Numbered from the stretch's first letter, positions 38,652-48,284 are shown. The stretch is 64,000 bases of DNA from an uncultured Granulosicoccus sp. (GCA_947492525.1 CANLNQ010000008.1:124001-188000), one strand, 5' to 3'. Notes: generated by a model from the sequence alone, not told the origin. Numbers and translations: made by a program.

Positions 38652-39728
38652 GTGATTGGAAAGCAAACCGGGCGGCGAGGCTGTCGCGGCATTCGTGGAG
38701 GGGCAATAGTGCTATGCCTGGCATTGCTGTGTGGCTGCCAGGGCGATGCTGCGCAATTCCGCTACGAGGACTACAACACCCGGTTGGCCAGGTCACTCAA
38801 GGTCGAGGCAGCGGACTTCGTTGACACCGTGGCGCCGGCGCGTCGTCCCCGCAAGCGAGACATGCTGCAGGCATCGGTCGGTTCGACGATCTCCATGATC
38901 GACTTCCTGAAGCTCTACCACTGCAAGCTGGGTGAGGTGATCGGCGAAAGGAACAGTGTTCTGGGCAAGGTAGCGCCTGATTCCCAGCGGCTGTTCAACG
39001 ACCTGGCGTTCCTGCAACATGCCCCCGAGTGCATTGAACAACTGCAAGCCGAGCAGAATGATGATCTGGCAGAGAAACTGATCGAAGCCAACGCCAGCAA
39101 GCGAGCGTCTCTGGCAGCTTCGATAGCCAATGCGACATTGGCAAGCGATGAGTTCTCGGGGCTGTGGCGAGTACCGGATGCGCTCGGGGAATACCCGTCT
39201 ACCGGGGGCAGTGTTGCCATCAACGATCTGAATTACATTGCTGCGGAAGTCGATCGGTGGCTATCAGGTGATTTCACTCACGATCCTGAACGTTTCGAAA
39301 AGGCACTGGGCCGGCTTCGGTACGGGGGAGCGGGATCACTGCTTGCGTCTGCGACGCTGACCTATTCGCAGCTGGTGGCTGCCAACCGCCTGGTTTCGTC
39401 ACGGCTGGAACAACGCCCTCTCTGTTACCAGGGTAAGCCGAGCGGGCAGGGGCGCATCTTTCGTCGAGTGGTCGATCGGTTCTTCGTCGGAGACATACAA
39501 GTGTGGCTATCTCGTGTCAATGCGCAGCGTTATGATCTGATGGAACCCTATCTGCGCATGGAGAAGCAACTGGAGGAGGTTCAATCGCCTGCGTATCGGC
39601 AATGGAGACTCGAGAGAAGTCGTCAGCTGGCGTGGCTTTCATCGGCGCCTCGTGAGCATGTACGCACGATTCTGCCACTGCTGGAGTCCTGTGGTCTGGC
39701 CCCCGGCTCACCTCAGGCAGGAGAGTGA
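38652..39728 (+). CDS. DUF3080-type lipoprotein
   Basis: A 358-residue protein with a basic N-terminus, hydrophobic stretch GAIVLCLALLCGC and a lipobox with Cys29, so it is likely a lipoprotein. The body contains the DUF3080-like features YNTRLARSLKVE, TISMIDFLKLYHCKLGEVIGERNSVLGKV, LRYGGAGSLLASATLTYSQLVAANRLV and a C-terminal helical segment. The family is known in Gammaproteobacteria with no established function. Start is GTG at 38652, chosen because it gives a short, standard signal peptide. Confidence 0.75.
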   Translation: MIGKQTGRRGCRGIRGGAIVLCLALLCGCQGDAAQFRYEDYNTRLARSLKVEAADFVDTVAPARRPRKRDMLQASVGSTISMIDFLKLYHCKLGEVIGERNSVLGKVAPDSQRLFNDLAFLQHAPECIEQLQAEQNDDLAEKLIEANASKRASLAASIANATLASDEFSGLWRVPDALGEYPSTGGSVAINDLNYIAAEVDRWLSGDFTHDPERFEKALGRLRYGGAGSLLASATLTYSQLVAANRLVSSRLEQRPLCYQGKPSGQGRIFRRVVDRFFVGDIQVWLSRVNAQRYDLMEPYLRMEKQLEEVQSPAYRQWRLERSRQLAWLSSAPREHVRTILPLLESCGLAPGSPQAGE

Positions 39729-39925
39729 ATATCACGGTGTCGCTCTACCGTCGGCGATCACTGCACATTCCGTAAAAAACTAACCATCGGATCGTGCAGT
39801 AAATCACGTGAGTGGGCGGCAAGGCATACGACATGCAACTGCGGGGGAGCGATGGATTCTCTGCGATACTGATATGCGCTCTGCTTTCTTCGCCTTTTCC
39901 TGCAAGATAGCAATAGAAGCGAACA

Positions 39926-42900
39926 ATGCCTGAAACCGATACACGAAATCTGCTGATTCCACAGGCTGTTTTCGTGGTCCTGATGCTGGTTTCGGTGGCA
40001 GGGTGGAAATTCTCCGCTGATACCCTCAACACGCAGTCAGAGATGCGATTCGAGCAGGATGTCACCCATCTGCACGGGCAGATAGAAGCGCGGTTTGATA
40101 CGTATGCTCAGGTGCTTCGGGGTGGCGTTGGCTTGTTCAACAGTTCGGAAGATGTGTCTCGCCACGACTGGTACGAGTACGTCAAGGGCATGAAACTCTC
40201 CCGATACTACCCCGCGCTTCGCGGAGTGGGATTCAGTCGCTGGATCGGGGGGAAGGAGAACATCGATGCGCATGTGAATGACATCAGAGCGGAAGGTTTT
40301 CCTGATTACGCCATCAGGCCCGATACGCCGAGAGATCAATATTCCGCGGTTATCTATCTGGAACCGTTCGACCAGGGAAACCGTCGAGCGCTCGGATTCG
40401 ACATGTTTGCAGAACCGATTCGCCGTGAGGCCATGGAGCGTGCAAGGGATACCGGAGAGCCTGCATTGTCCGGCAAGCTGGACCTGTTGAAGGAGGTCAT
40501 CGGGGCAGAGCAATCAGGCTTCATACTCTACATGCCCGTCTATCGGTCGGAGATTGGCACCCCGGTCACTGAAGCCAGAAGGCGTGAAACCCTGTACGGT
40601 TTCGTCATGAGCCCGTTCAGAGCCGGTGATCTGATGAAAGGGCTTCTGAGACCCGGCAGGTCACACATCAACTTCCAGATCTACGACGGACCCGATCTGG
40701 CCGTGGAGTCCATGCATTACGATAGTGCCCTGCAGCTGGAGTTGGATGGCGAATCGAAGCCAGCCAAGTTCGAAACGACGAAAACCGTCGATATCGCCGG
40801 GCGTCGGTGGTCCATCCACTATGCATCCACGCCTTCGTTCACGAAGGCCACAGACTCGGCACTCCCCTGGATTCTGCTGGTCACTGGTACGTTGCTGAGC
40901 CTTTTGATGTCCATCGTTGCCTGGATGCTGCTATCAGCCAGATCGCGCGTCCATCAAAGGACGAAGGAGCTGCGCAAGCAGTCGGACATGAACTCGGTCA
41001 TGCTCGAGAATCTGGCTGAAGGCGTGGTCGCCTGCGATGCGGCGATGAGCGACATCCTGATGAACAGGAAGGCACGTGAGTGGTATCAGCTGGATCCATC
41101 GCGAGAACTGGACCTGAGCTGGATCAAGCGCATTCAGATGTATGAAAAGGACGGTACCACCCCCATCAAGCCGGGCACATCACCGCTCTACCGAGCAGTT
41201 GCCGGCGCAACCATCAGTAGCGAAGAGATATGCATCATCACTCCGGGGCAGGAACCCCGCTTCGTGTTGGTGACCGGTGGGCCGCTACCCGATATCGATG
41301 GTCAAAGGACTGGAGCGGTCCTGTCGCTGCGCGACATCTCCGAGTATCGGCAGGCCAAGCAGGATATCGAAAGGCAACAGAGATTCCTGGCAGACATCAT
41401 CGACAACATACCGCATCTTGTCAGTGCCAGAGACCGGGAAGGAAGGCATGTGCTGGCCAACCGAGCCTATGCACAAGGTGTGTTCGGTCTATCGCCAGAG
41501 GCGTTGATCGCAGGCTGCTCAACGGATGTTCTTGAGCACTCTTCGCCGGATGATACGGAAATGCAGGAAGCCAGAACCGTGATCGACGAAGGCGTCAGTC
41601 TGGAGTGCATAAGAGCGCTGTCATTGAAGGATGGCCGTGAGCGATGGTTCAGTGTTGGCAAGCTACCGATAAAGTCGAACGTCACAGGTGAAAGGATCGT
41701 GTTGACGGTGGCATCGGACATCACCGAACTGAAAAGCAGTGAAGAGCGCATCAGGACGATGAATCTGCAGCTGGAGAGTCGAGTACTGGCAAGGACGAAA
41801 AGTCTCGAGGAGGCCAACGCCAAGCTGGAGGAGGCCACGGAAGTCGCAGAAGCTGCCAACAGGGCGAAATCATCGTTCCTGGCCGCCATGAGCCATGAGA
41901 TCCGTACGCCGATGAACGGTGTTGTCGGCATGGTAGAAGTGCTGATGAACGAGTCTCGGAGCAAGGATCTGAAACTGTCCCTGCAGATGGTTCTCGACTC
42001 TGCATTTTCGCTGCTGGGAATCATTGACGACATACTGGACTTTTCGAAAATCGAGGCCGGTCAGTTCGAGCTGGAAGAGACGGGCTGCGACCTGACCGAG
42101 CTGGTCGAGAATGTCGTCAGGGCCACGGTGCCTCTGGCCAGAAAAAGCCAGACCAGCCTCAGTCTGTATATCGATCCCGCCATGCCGGAATGCGTGTTGC
42201 TGGATATCACGCGATTTCGTCAACTGCTGACGAACCTGCTGGGAAATGCGGTGAAGTTCAGTGGAAAACAACAGGAACGTGCCGGTCACGTCGAGGTCAG
42301 GGTATCGGTTCTGGAGGCAGAGCCATTGACCTTGCGGATGGAGGTGGCTGACAATGGCATTGGCATATCAAGCGATGCGCAGAGCCGAATCTTCGATTCC
42401 TTCGTGCAGGCCGAGTCATCCATTACCCGTCGTTTCGGTGGGTCGGGTCTGGGTCTTTCCATCTGCAAGCGCATCGTGGAGATGATGGGCGGTGACATTC
42501 AGGTGGAGAGCAAGCCCGACGAAGGCGCCCGATTCACGGTCTTGCTATCGCCTGAGGTGGCATTGTCGGAAACCCAGAGCTCTGTTCACGAAGACATCGT
42601 CGATGTCGATTGTGTTCTTGTCGAATCCGAGGCCTACCAGTCATCCGACATTGGCCACTATCTGACGTTTGCTGGTGCCAGACTGACCGAGGTGGCCGAT
42701 TTCAGACAGGCTGCTGCCACGATTCAGGCCATCGGCAGGCCGACGGTTGTCATCTGTACTCCGGAGCATTTGATGCAGTCGCATGATGGCTTGCAGGAGC
42801 CGGTGACCAGTCACACGGGGCATGTCGTTCTCAGCCGGAAAGAGCACTCACTTGGCATCCAGATAAAGCAGGTGCCAACCCTGCATAGCGGCAACCTGGA

Positions 42901-43867
42901 GTCGATCAGTGCCGTGGTGGTGGATTGCAACGCCCTTCGTCGAAAATCCCTGATCGAGGCGGTCGCCATTGCAATCGGTCGGGCATCTCCCGAGGTCATG
43001 CACGCTCTGGCGGATGATGAAACCCTACCCATGCTGGAACCCCTGAGTGTTCCGGATGCCCTGGCAGCCGGTACCTGCATTCTTGTGGTCGAGGATGATT
43101 CGGTCAATCGCATGGTCATCAAACGGCAACTGGCGATTCTGGGGCAGACGGCAGAATTTGCGGAAAACGGGCAGGAAGCTCTGGAGAAGTGGCGCAGCAA
43201 ACGCTATGGCATGATCTTTACCGATTTGCACATGCCTGTCATGGATGGCTATTCGATGACGCGAGCCATCAGAGAGGAAGAGTCGGATGGGGAACGCATA
43301 CCGGTTGTTGCACTGACTGCCAATGCACTCAGTGGCGAACCTCGTCGTGCGGCCGAAGCCGGGGTGGACGGCTATCTGACCAAGCCCTTGCAACTGGTTT
43401 CCCTGAAGGTTGCCGTGAATCAACATCTGTGCGTACCCGATGACAACGCCGAGCTGGTAGCTGCGAAGCTCGGCAAGCAGAATGACCTGGAATCCAGGCA
43501 GGTCGTCGTTTTTGATGCCAATGTGCTGCGAGAGCTGCTGGGCGATGACCAGGAGATGATGGTCGAGTGCCTGCAGGAATTCCGGGTATCACTGCAAGAG
43601 GTCGGTAGCGCATTGGTCACCGGCCTGAAAAACGAGGATTCGAATGCCGTTGATGAACTGGCGCATCGCCTCAAGTCCTCTTCGCTGTCCACCGGAACGC
43701 TTGAGATAGGGCAGCTTTGCAAGGACGTCGAGGCCGCTCGCATTGACGACGACACCGCTCGATTGGCTGACCTGGCTGACAAGCTGACTCTCGCCACTGG
43801 AAAGGCCGATCTGGCGATAGAGCGATATATCGAGAATGAGTGGTCGGATAGACGCAAGGCTTCCTGA
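39926..43867 (+). CDS. CHASE-domain hybrid histidine kinase with receiver and HPt domains
   Basis: A 1313-residue membrane-bound phosphorelay sensor. Domains in order: transmembrane helix (about 10-30), periplasmic CHASE domain (about 60-290, with FDTYAQVLRGGVGLFNSS and GVGFSRWIG), second helix (about 310-335), two PAS-like regions, coiled coil, HisKA with His657 in MSHEIRTPMNG, ATPase (DNGIGIS, GGSGLGLSICKRI), a degenerate receiver (about 890-1010), an intact receiver (ILVVEDD near 1052, phosphoacceptor Asp1100 in FTDLHMPVMDG), and an HPt domain with His1247 in LAHRLKSSS. It is a close paralogue of the kinase at 53836. CHASE domains bind small ligands such as cytokinin-like molecules or amino acids; the ligand here is unknown. 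Confidence 0.9.
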   Translation: MPETDTRNLLIPQAVFVVLMLVSVAGWKFSADTLNTQSEMRFEQDVTHLHGQIEARFDTYAQVLRGGVGLFNSSEDVSRHDWYEYVKGMKLSRYYPALRGVGFSRWIGGKENIDAHVNDIRAEGFPDYAIRPDTPRDQYSAVIYLEPFDQGNRRALGFDMFAEPIRREAMERARDTGEPALSGKLDLLKEVIGAEQSGFILYMPVYRSEIGTPVTEARRRETLYGFVMSPFRAGDLMKGLLRPGRSHINFQIYDGPDLAVESMHYDSALQLELDGESKPAKFETTKTVDIAGRRWSIHYASTPSFTKATDSALPWILLVTGTLLSLLMSIVAWMLLSARSRVHQRTKELRKQSDMNSVMLENLAEGVVACDAAMSDILMNRKAREWYQLDPSRELDLSWIKRIQMYEKDGTTPIKPGTSPLYRAVAGATISSEEICIITPGQEPRFVLVTGGPLPDIDGQRTGAVLSLRDISEYRQAKQDIERQQRFLADIIDNIPHLVSARDREGRHVLANRAYAQGVFGLSPEALIAGCSTDVLEHSSPDDTEMQEARTVIDEGVSLECIRALSLKDGRERWFSVGKLPIKSNVTGERIVLTVASDITELKSSEERIRTMNLQLESRVLARTKSLEEANAKLEEATEVAEAANRAKSSFLAAMSHEIRTPMNGVVGMVEVLMNESRSKDLKLSLQMVLDSAFSLLGIIDDILDFSKIEAGQFELEETGCDLTELVENVVRATVPLARKSQTSLSLYIDPAMPECVLLDITRFRQLLTNLLGNAVKFSGKQQERAGHVEVRVSVLEAEPLTLRMEVADNGIGISSDAQSRIFDSFVQAESSITRRFGGSGLGLSICKRIVEMMGGDIQVESKPDEGARFTVLLSPEVALSETQSSVHEDIVDVDCVLVESEAYQSSDIGHYLTFAGARLTEVADFRQAAATIQAIGRPTVVICTPEHLMQSHDGLQEPVTSHTGHVVLSRKEHSLGIQIKQVPTLHSGNLESISAVVVDCNALRRKSLIEAVAIAIGRASPEVMHALADDETLPMLEPLSVPDALAAGTCILVVEDDSVNRMVIKRQLAILGQTAEFAENGQEALEKWRSKRYGMIFTDLHMPVMDGYSMTRAIREEESDGERIPVVALTANALSGEPRRAAEAGVDGYLTKPLQLVSLKVAVNQHLCVPDDNAELVAAKLGKQNDLESRQVVVFDANVLRELLGDDQEMMVECLQEFRVSLQEVGSALVTGLKNEDSNAVDELAHRLKSSSLSTGTLEIGQLCKDVEAARIDDDTARLADLADKLTLATGKADLAIERYIENEWSDRRKAS

Positions 43868-44007
43868 CTCGGCCATGTCACAGCGCGTCACCAGTACCTT
43901 GTGACAAGTTTCCTTCGCGAAAGATCGTTGAGCGCGCTATCCTGATCGCCTGACAATGCTCGCCGGCAGAGGTTTGATGGCGATGGTCTCACAGGAACGT
44001 ATTGACA

Positions 44008-45159
44008 ATGACTCGACCCCTTGATCCCGCTACCCTTGCCGCGAAGGCTGGCCATTACATCGACAGGCACAGTGGTGCCATCGTGCCTCCTGTCAGTACC
44101 TCTACCACGTATGCCAGAGATTCGGCCAATCAGCCGATGAATGCAGCGCACGTCTATGCGCGCGACAACAATCCCTCATTCGTGCAGGCTGAGCAAGTAT
44201 TGGCGAGCCTGGAGCAGGGACAGGAAGCCCTGCTGTTTGCATCGGGGATGGCGGCAATCGCCGCCGTGTTCTATACCCTGGAGAGTGGATCTCGCGTGGT
44301 CCTGCCGAAGTCGATGTACTGGGGTGCGTTCAGCTGGACCAGACAGTATTGCGCAAGAGCATCCATCGCGGTCACTTACTACGCACCGGACGATATCGAC
44401 AGTCTGAGTCAGGCGATTCTGGCAGGTGACCGTACAGATGTCGTCTGGGTCGAGACGCCCAGCAATCCCATGATGCACATCACTGATGTGCGCAAGGCTG
44501 CCGAACTCACTCATGCCGCGGGAGGGCTGTTGCTCGTTGACAACACGGTGCCCACACCCTTGCTGACGCGCCCGCTGGAGCTCGGGGCGGATATCGTGAT
44601 GCACTCTGCGAGCAAATCGCTCAACGGCCACAGTGATGTGATCGCCGGCGCTCTGGTAACTCGGCACCGGCATCCTCACTGGGAGAGAGTCGTCGCCGAA
44701 CGCCACGACGCAGGGGCGATCATGAGCCCGTTTGATTCCGCCTTGCTGCTGCGAGGTATGCGAACACTGGCAGTTCGTGTCGAGCGTGCCTGTCAGAATG
44801 CAGCCGCCATTGCCGATTTTCTGCAGCAGCACGAGGCCGTGCAGACAGTACTTTACCCGGGACTCGACTCACACCCGGGTCACGCGATCGCCCGTCAGCA
44901 GATGAAGGGCGGCTATGGCAGCCTCATGTCGTTCATCGTGAAAGGCGACAAGTCTGCCGCACTTGCAGTGTCGGGGCGCCTGCAGTTGATCATCAGAGCA
45001 ACATCGCTGGGTGGTGTTGAAAGCCTGATCGAGCATCGTCATAGTGTCGAACCACCGGAGACGGGTGTCCCCGACAATCTGCTGAGGCTGGCTGTAGGCA
45101 TAGAAAACGTCAATGATCTGATCGGCGACCTCGACCAGGCACTTGGCGGCGCCAGCTGA
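44008..45159 (+). CDS. PLP-dependent trans-sulfuration enzyme (cystathionine beta-lyase type)
   Basis: A 383-residue member of the Cys/Met metabolism PLP enzyme family, which includes cystathionine beta- and gamma-lyases, methionine gamma-lyase and related sulfhydrylases. The PLP lysine is Lys203 in HSASKSLNGHSD; other family residues are in FASGMAAIAAVFYTL (phosphate binding), VWVETPSNP and LLLVDNTVPTP. The C-terminal SLGGVESLIEHRHS...LLRLAVGIENVNDLIGDL is the standard family tail. Subfamily cannot be decided by eye. ATG at 44008 or TTG at 44002 could start; AGGA lies upstream of both. It is alone in its strand, convergent with the photolyase homologue. Confidence 0.85.
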   Translation: MTRPLDPATLAAKAGHYIDRHSGAIVPPVSTSTTYARDSANQPMNAAHVYARDNNPSFVQAEQVLASLEQGQEALLFASGMAAIAAVFYTLESGSRVVLPKSMYWGAFSWTRQYCARASIAVTYYAPDDIDSLSQAILAGDRTDVVWVETPSNPMMHITDVRKAAELTHAAGGLLLVDNTVPTPLLTRPLELGADIVMHSASKSLNGHSDVIAGALVTRHRHPHWERVVAERHDAGAIMSPFDSALLLRGMRTLAVRVERACQNAAAIADFLQQHEAVQTVLYPGLDSHPGHAIARQQMKGGYGSLMSFIVKGDKSAALAVSGRLQLIIRATSLGGVESLIEHRHSVEPPETGVPDNLLRLAVGIENVNDLIGDLDQALGGAS

Positions 45160-45203
45160 CAGAGGGCGGTAACGGTTGTTCGCCGGCCGAGAGTGTTCGT
45201 CTG

Positions 45204-46691
45204 CTACATGGCCTCGAGGTAGCTTTCGGCATTGTTCAGATGCGTCTGCCGTTTGCCGGCGTCCATTCTTTCGGCCGCGCGGCACATCATCGCCCACCGT
45301 GGATTGTTTCCCAGGGCCTTGCGTTGTTTCCATATCCACCGCCAGTACAGGCCATCCCAGATATCGCACCAGTCGCCACGTTTGTGGTTGCTCATCTTCA
45401 GGATGTAGTTGGAGCCTGAGAAATAGGGCTTGGTGGTGATCGAACCACCATCCGCGTGCTGGCTCATGGCATAGACATTGGGGACCATGACCCAGTCGTA
45501 GGCGTCGATGAACATTTCCATGAACCAGCGATAGACCTCGTCGGGATCGACTTCGCACAGAAACAGGAAACCACCGATGAGCATCAGTCTCTCGATATGG
45601 TGGCAATAGCCAGTCTCCAGAATACGCTCGATACAATCGTCAATCGGGGCCAGGCCGGTTTGCGCTGTGTAGAATCCATCAGGCAGAGGGTTGCTGTGCT
45701 GCCAATGATTGGTGGTACGCATGCCTACGCCCAGATCGTCGTAGGTGGCTCGCATGAACTCACGCCAGCCGATGATCTGCCGGAAGAATCCCTCGGCACT
45801 GTTCAGTGGGATGTCATATTCCCTGTGCGCCGAAATGACGGTGTCGAGCACCTGATCAGGGGTCAACAGCCCGGTGTTCAACATCGGAGTGAGCACTGAA
45901 TGGTGCAGAAAGTTCTGCCCCTGGACCATGGCATCCTCGTAGGGGCCAAACTTCGCAAATCGCTCCTCGCAGAATCGCTCAAGCCAGTCAGCTGCTCCTC
46001 TGTGGGTGGTGGGGTACAGCCATTGATCAAGATTTCCGCGGGCATCGGGAAAACGTTCCATCGTCAGGTCACAGGCTTGTCTGATGCGTGCAGTGCGCTG
46101 TTTGGTCGGTAGCGGTGGAATCAGCTTGATCTCTGCGGCGGGCATCTTCTTGCGGTTGTCTTCATCGAAGCTCCACTGGCCGCCGGCAGGCTCGTCATTG
46201 TCCATCAACACATTCAGTCGCCGGCGTTGCCACTGGTAGAAATCAGCCATGAACCAGCGCTTGCGTCCACTGCGGTATTCCCGGTTGTCCTCCCGGGTGT
46301 TGAGAAAACCGGGGGATGGCAGAACCTCCAGCTGTATGCCAGCCTCCTCACAGGCATTCTCGAGTCGCTTGTTCAGCACGAAGTCATGTACGTCAGCCAC
46401 CAGAATGCGGCGGAAGCCGTTGGAGACAAGCCGCTTGGTGAGCACTTTCAATAAATCGGCGTTGCCGCTGTAATGCACGCGTTCGACAGCCAGCCGTTTG
46501 CCGAGCGTTTTTTCGTAGTCGTCAAGTGTCGCCAGGTGGTAGGCAAGCTTCTGCCGATGAAACGTCAATGGATAACGCTCGTCTCCGAAGAACAGCGAAT
46601 CCTCGATCAGAAATACCTTTTCGACATCCTCTCGTATAACGGGATGTTCGGCAAACAGCTGATTGGGAAATATGAGAGAAGTGGTCCGCAT
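45204..46691 (-). CDS. Cryptochrome/photolyase family protein (FeS-BCP/PhrB type)
   Basis: A 495-residue flavoprotein of the bacterial cryptochrome/(6-4) photolyase (FeS-BCP, PhrB-like) group. It opens with LIFPNQLFAEHP, an antenna-domain start typical of the group, then DYEKTLGKRLAVERVHYSG and the FAD-domain landmarks LNSAEGFFRQIIGWREFMRATY, HHIERLMLIGGFLFLC and VMVPNVYAMSQHADGG. In PhrB four cysteines bind a 4Fe-4S cluster; here the segment that normally carries a CxxC reads KMSNHKRGDWCDIWDGLYW, so the CxxC pair is missing although two other Cys remain. DNA repair or light sensing is the likely role. The ATG at 46691 was chosen because the conserved protein starts there; the frame is open much further. 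It diverges from the FAD-domain gene by 48 bp. Confidence 0.88.
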   Translation of the reverse strand: MRTTSLIFPNQLFAEHPVIREDVEKVFLIEDSLFFGDERYPLTFHRQKLAYHLATLDDYEKTLGKRLAVERVHYSGNADLLKVLTKRLVSNGFRRILVADVHDFVLNKRLENACEEAGIQLEVLPSPGFLNTREDNREYRSGRKRWFMADFYQWQRRRLNVLMDNDEPAGGQWSFDEDNRKKMPAAEIKLIPPLPTKQRTARIRQACDLTMERFPDARGNLDQWLYPTTHRGAADWLERFCEERFAKFGPYEDAMVQGQNFLHHSVLTPMLNTGLLTPDQVLDTVISAHREYDIPLNSAEGFFRQIIGWREFMRATYDDLGVGMRTTNHWQHSNPLPDGFYTAQTGLAPIDDCIERILETGYCHHIERLMLIGGFLFLCEVDPDEVYRWFMEMFIDAYDWVMVPNVYAMSQHADGGSITTKPYFSGSNYILKMSNHKRGDWCDIWDGLYWRWIWKQRKALGNNPRWAMMCRAAERMDAGKRQTHLNNAESYLEAM

Positions 46692-46739
46692 GCCAGTTAC
46701 TACGACAGTCGAAGACAGCTCGATCACAGGTCTTGCGCC

Positions 46740-47867
46740 ATGATGCGCGATACACCGACACTCGATCATTATCTGTGCGATCAGGATGAGATAGACCGGC
46801 GATTGGCAGCCATCGATCCGCGGGCCTACGACAAGAGCCGCAATCATCTGGAAGGAGCTGTCACCTGGCTCAGCCCTTTTCTGACGCACGGTATCATCGA
46901 TACAAGCACGATTGCCGCTGCGCTGCTGGCACGCCGCCAGCCTCAGGATTGCTACCGATTGCTGTTCGAGCTGGCATGGCGTGAATACTTCCATCGCGTA
47001 TGGCAGCTACACACGGATGCCATCTTCGAGGACATGCGTCAGTCTCAGCTCGGCGTTGAGGACACCGCATTGCCCACCGCCATCACACAGAGCGCAACGG
47101 GCATCAAGGTGCTTGATCGCTGTCTCGAACACCTGCAAAGCGAGGGGCTGATCCACAACCACGCCCGCCTGTGGCTGGCTGGTGTCATCTGCAACATGGC
47201 GCGTACCCACTGGCACGAACCGGCGCGCTGGTTCCACTACCATCTTCTGGATGGTGATCTGGCGAGCAATACACTGAGCTGGCAATGGGTCGCCGGCACT
47301 TTCAGTCACAAGAAGTACGTTGCCAACCAGGCCAATATCAACCAATTCAGTTCTGTCCGTGAACAGGGTACCTGGCTGGATGTGCCGTACGAGGACTTCG
47401 AGGATTTTCCGATTCCGCAGGCGCTTGCGGAGCGGACCGATTGGCAGGTGGCCGAAGCTCTGCCCGCAGATCTGGACTCCCTGTTGCCAGGCAAGCCCGT
47501 GGGCGTGCTTGACGGATCAGTGGCCATCTTTTCGTTATGGCAGCTCGATCCGACCTGGCAACCCGATGTCTCGAGGCGGATACTGTTTATCGATACGCTT
47601 TGGCACCGGCAATGGCCCATGAGCGACAAACGCTGGCAGCTGATAGGCCACTGGGCCGATCGACTGAATCTGGAAATCCGCCACGGCACCGTAGACGAAC
47701 TTCGGCAGGCGACTGAACACGCTGAGGTAGTACGTCGTGAATATCCGGCCTGTCATGCCTGGCCGGGCAGGGTTGAACAGCGTCGGTGGTTGTATCCCAT
47801 GCCTGAACAGCCGTTCAACAGCTTTTCACGGTTCTGGAAGCAGGTACGCGGCAGCGTGGGCTTGTGA
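46740..47867 (+). CDS. Cryptochrome/photolyase FAD-binding domain protein
   Basis: A 375-residue protein beginning directly with the helical FAD-binding part of photolyases. It shows SHLSPFLTHG-like TWLSPFLTHGIID, ELAWREYFHRVWQLH, DRCLEHLQSEGLIHNHARLWLAGVICNMA and YHLLDGDLASNTLSWQWVAGTFSHKKYVANQ, the canonical FAD-site signature. The usual N-terminal antenna domain is absent. Instead, after about residue 235, a C-terminal segment with VLDGSVAIFSLWQLDPTW, RRILFIDTLWHRQWP and HWADRLNLEIRHGT resembles an alpha/beta antenna-like domain, that is, domain order appears reversed. Start at 46740 or 46743 (tandem ATGs). It lies 48 bp from the divergent photolyase gene and 10 bp before the DUF2256 gene. 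Confidence 0.82.
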   Translation: MMRDTPTLDHYLCDQDEIDRRLAAIDPRAYDKSRNHLEGAVTWLSPFLTHGIIDTSTIAAALLARRQPQDCYRLLFELAWREYFHRVWQLHTDAIFEDMRQSQLGVEDTALPTAITQSATGIKVLDRCLEHLQSEGLIHNHARLWLAGVICNMARTHWHEPARWFHYHLLDGDLASNTLSWQWVAGTFSHKKYVANQANINQFSSVREQGTWLDVPYEDFEDFPIPQALAERTDWQVAEALPADLDSLLPGKPVGVLDGSVAIFSLWQLDPTWQPDVSRRILFIDTLWHRQWPMSDKRWQLIGHWADRLNLEIRHGTVDELRQATEHAEVVRREYPACHAWPGRVEQRRWLYPMPEQPFNSFSRFWKQVRGSVGL

Positions 47868-47877
47868 GGGCTCTGCA

Positions 47878-48126
47878 ATGAGACGAAAGCCGTCACGTCG
47901 CGCCGTTGCCGATACCTCGCAGGCGAGCGTCGAGGTCGAACCGCAGAAACCCAGTGGTGTACGAGACAGTGCCACGGAACGGCGCAGGCGAGAACTGGCA
48001 GAATTACGAGAGACTCGGGTCTGTGCAGCCTGTCAGCTACCTTTTCGCAACAGGAAGAAGTGGCAGTCGCGCGGACTGTGGTCAAGCATCCGTTACTGCT
48101 CCGAGCGATGTCGCCGCTCAGGCTGA
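47878..48126 (+). CDS. DUF2256 zinc-ribbon-like protein
   Basis: An 82-residue protein whose C-terminal 35 residues match DUF2256: CAACQLPFRNRKKW then IRYCSERCRR, that is, a C-x2-C...C-x3-C metal site with the RKKW core. The N-terminal ~45 residues are basic and Ser/Glu-rich and extend beyond the usual ~50-residue length. Start ATG has GAGGG about 8 nt upstream, 10 bp after the FAD-domain gene, so the pair is an operon. DUF2256 genes are recurrent neighbours of photolyase/cryptochrome genes, which supports a shared role in light-dependent repair or sensing. Confidence 0.85.
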   Translation: MRRKPSRRAVADTSQASVEVEPQKPSGVRDSATERRRRELAELRETRVCAACQLPFRNRKKWQSRGLWSSIRYCSERCRRSG

Positions 48127-48284
48127 CGCGTCTTGCCGAACGATTGTTCCCGATGGGCGAGCTGTCAGGCAGCCACCCGCGTTGTTGCTCGCTCTCAAGA
48201 TATGCCCGATACCTTTTCGAGCTCGCGTGTAGCGGCTGGCTGTCTGACGATTCGCTGAATGAGCGCTTTGTATCAAGCAGTACA

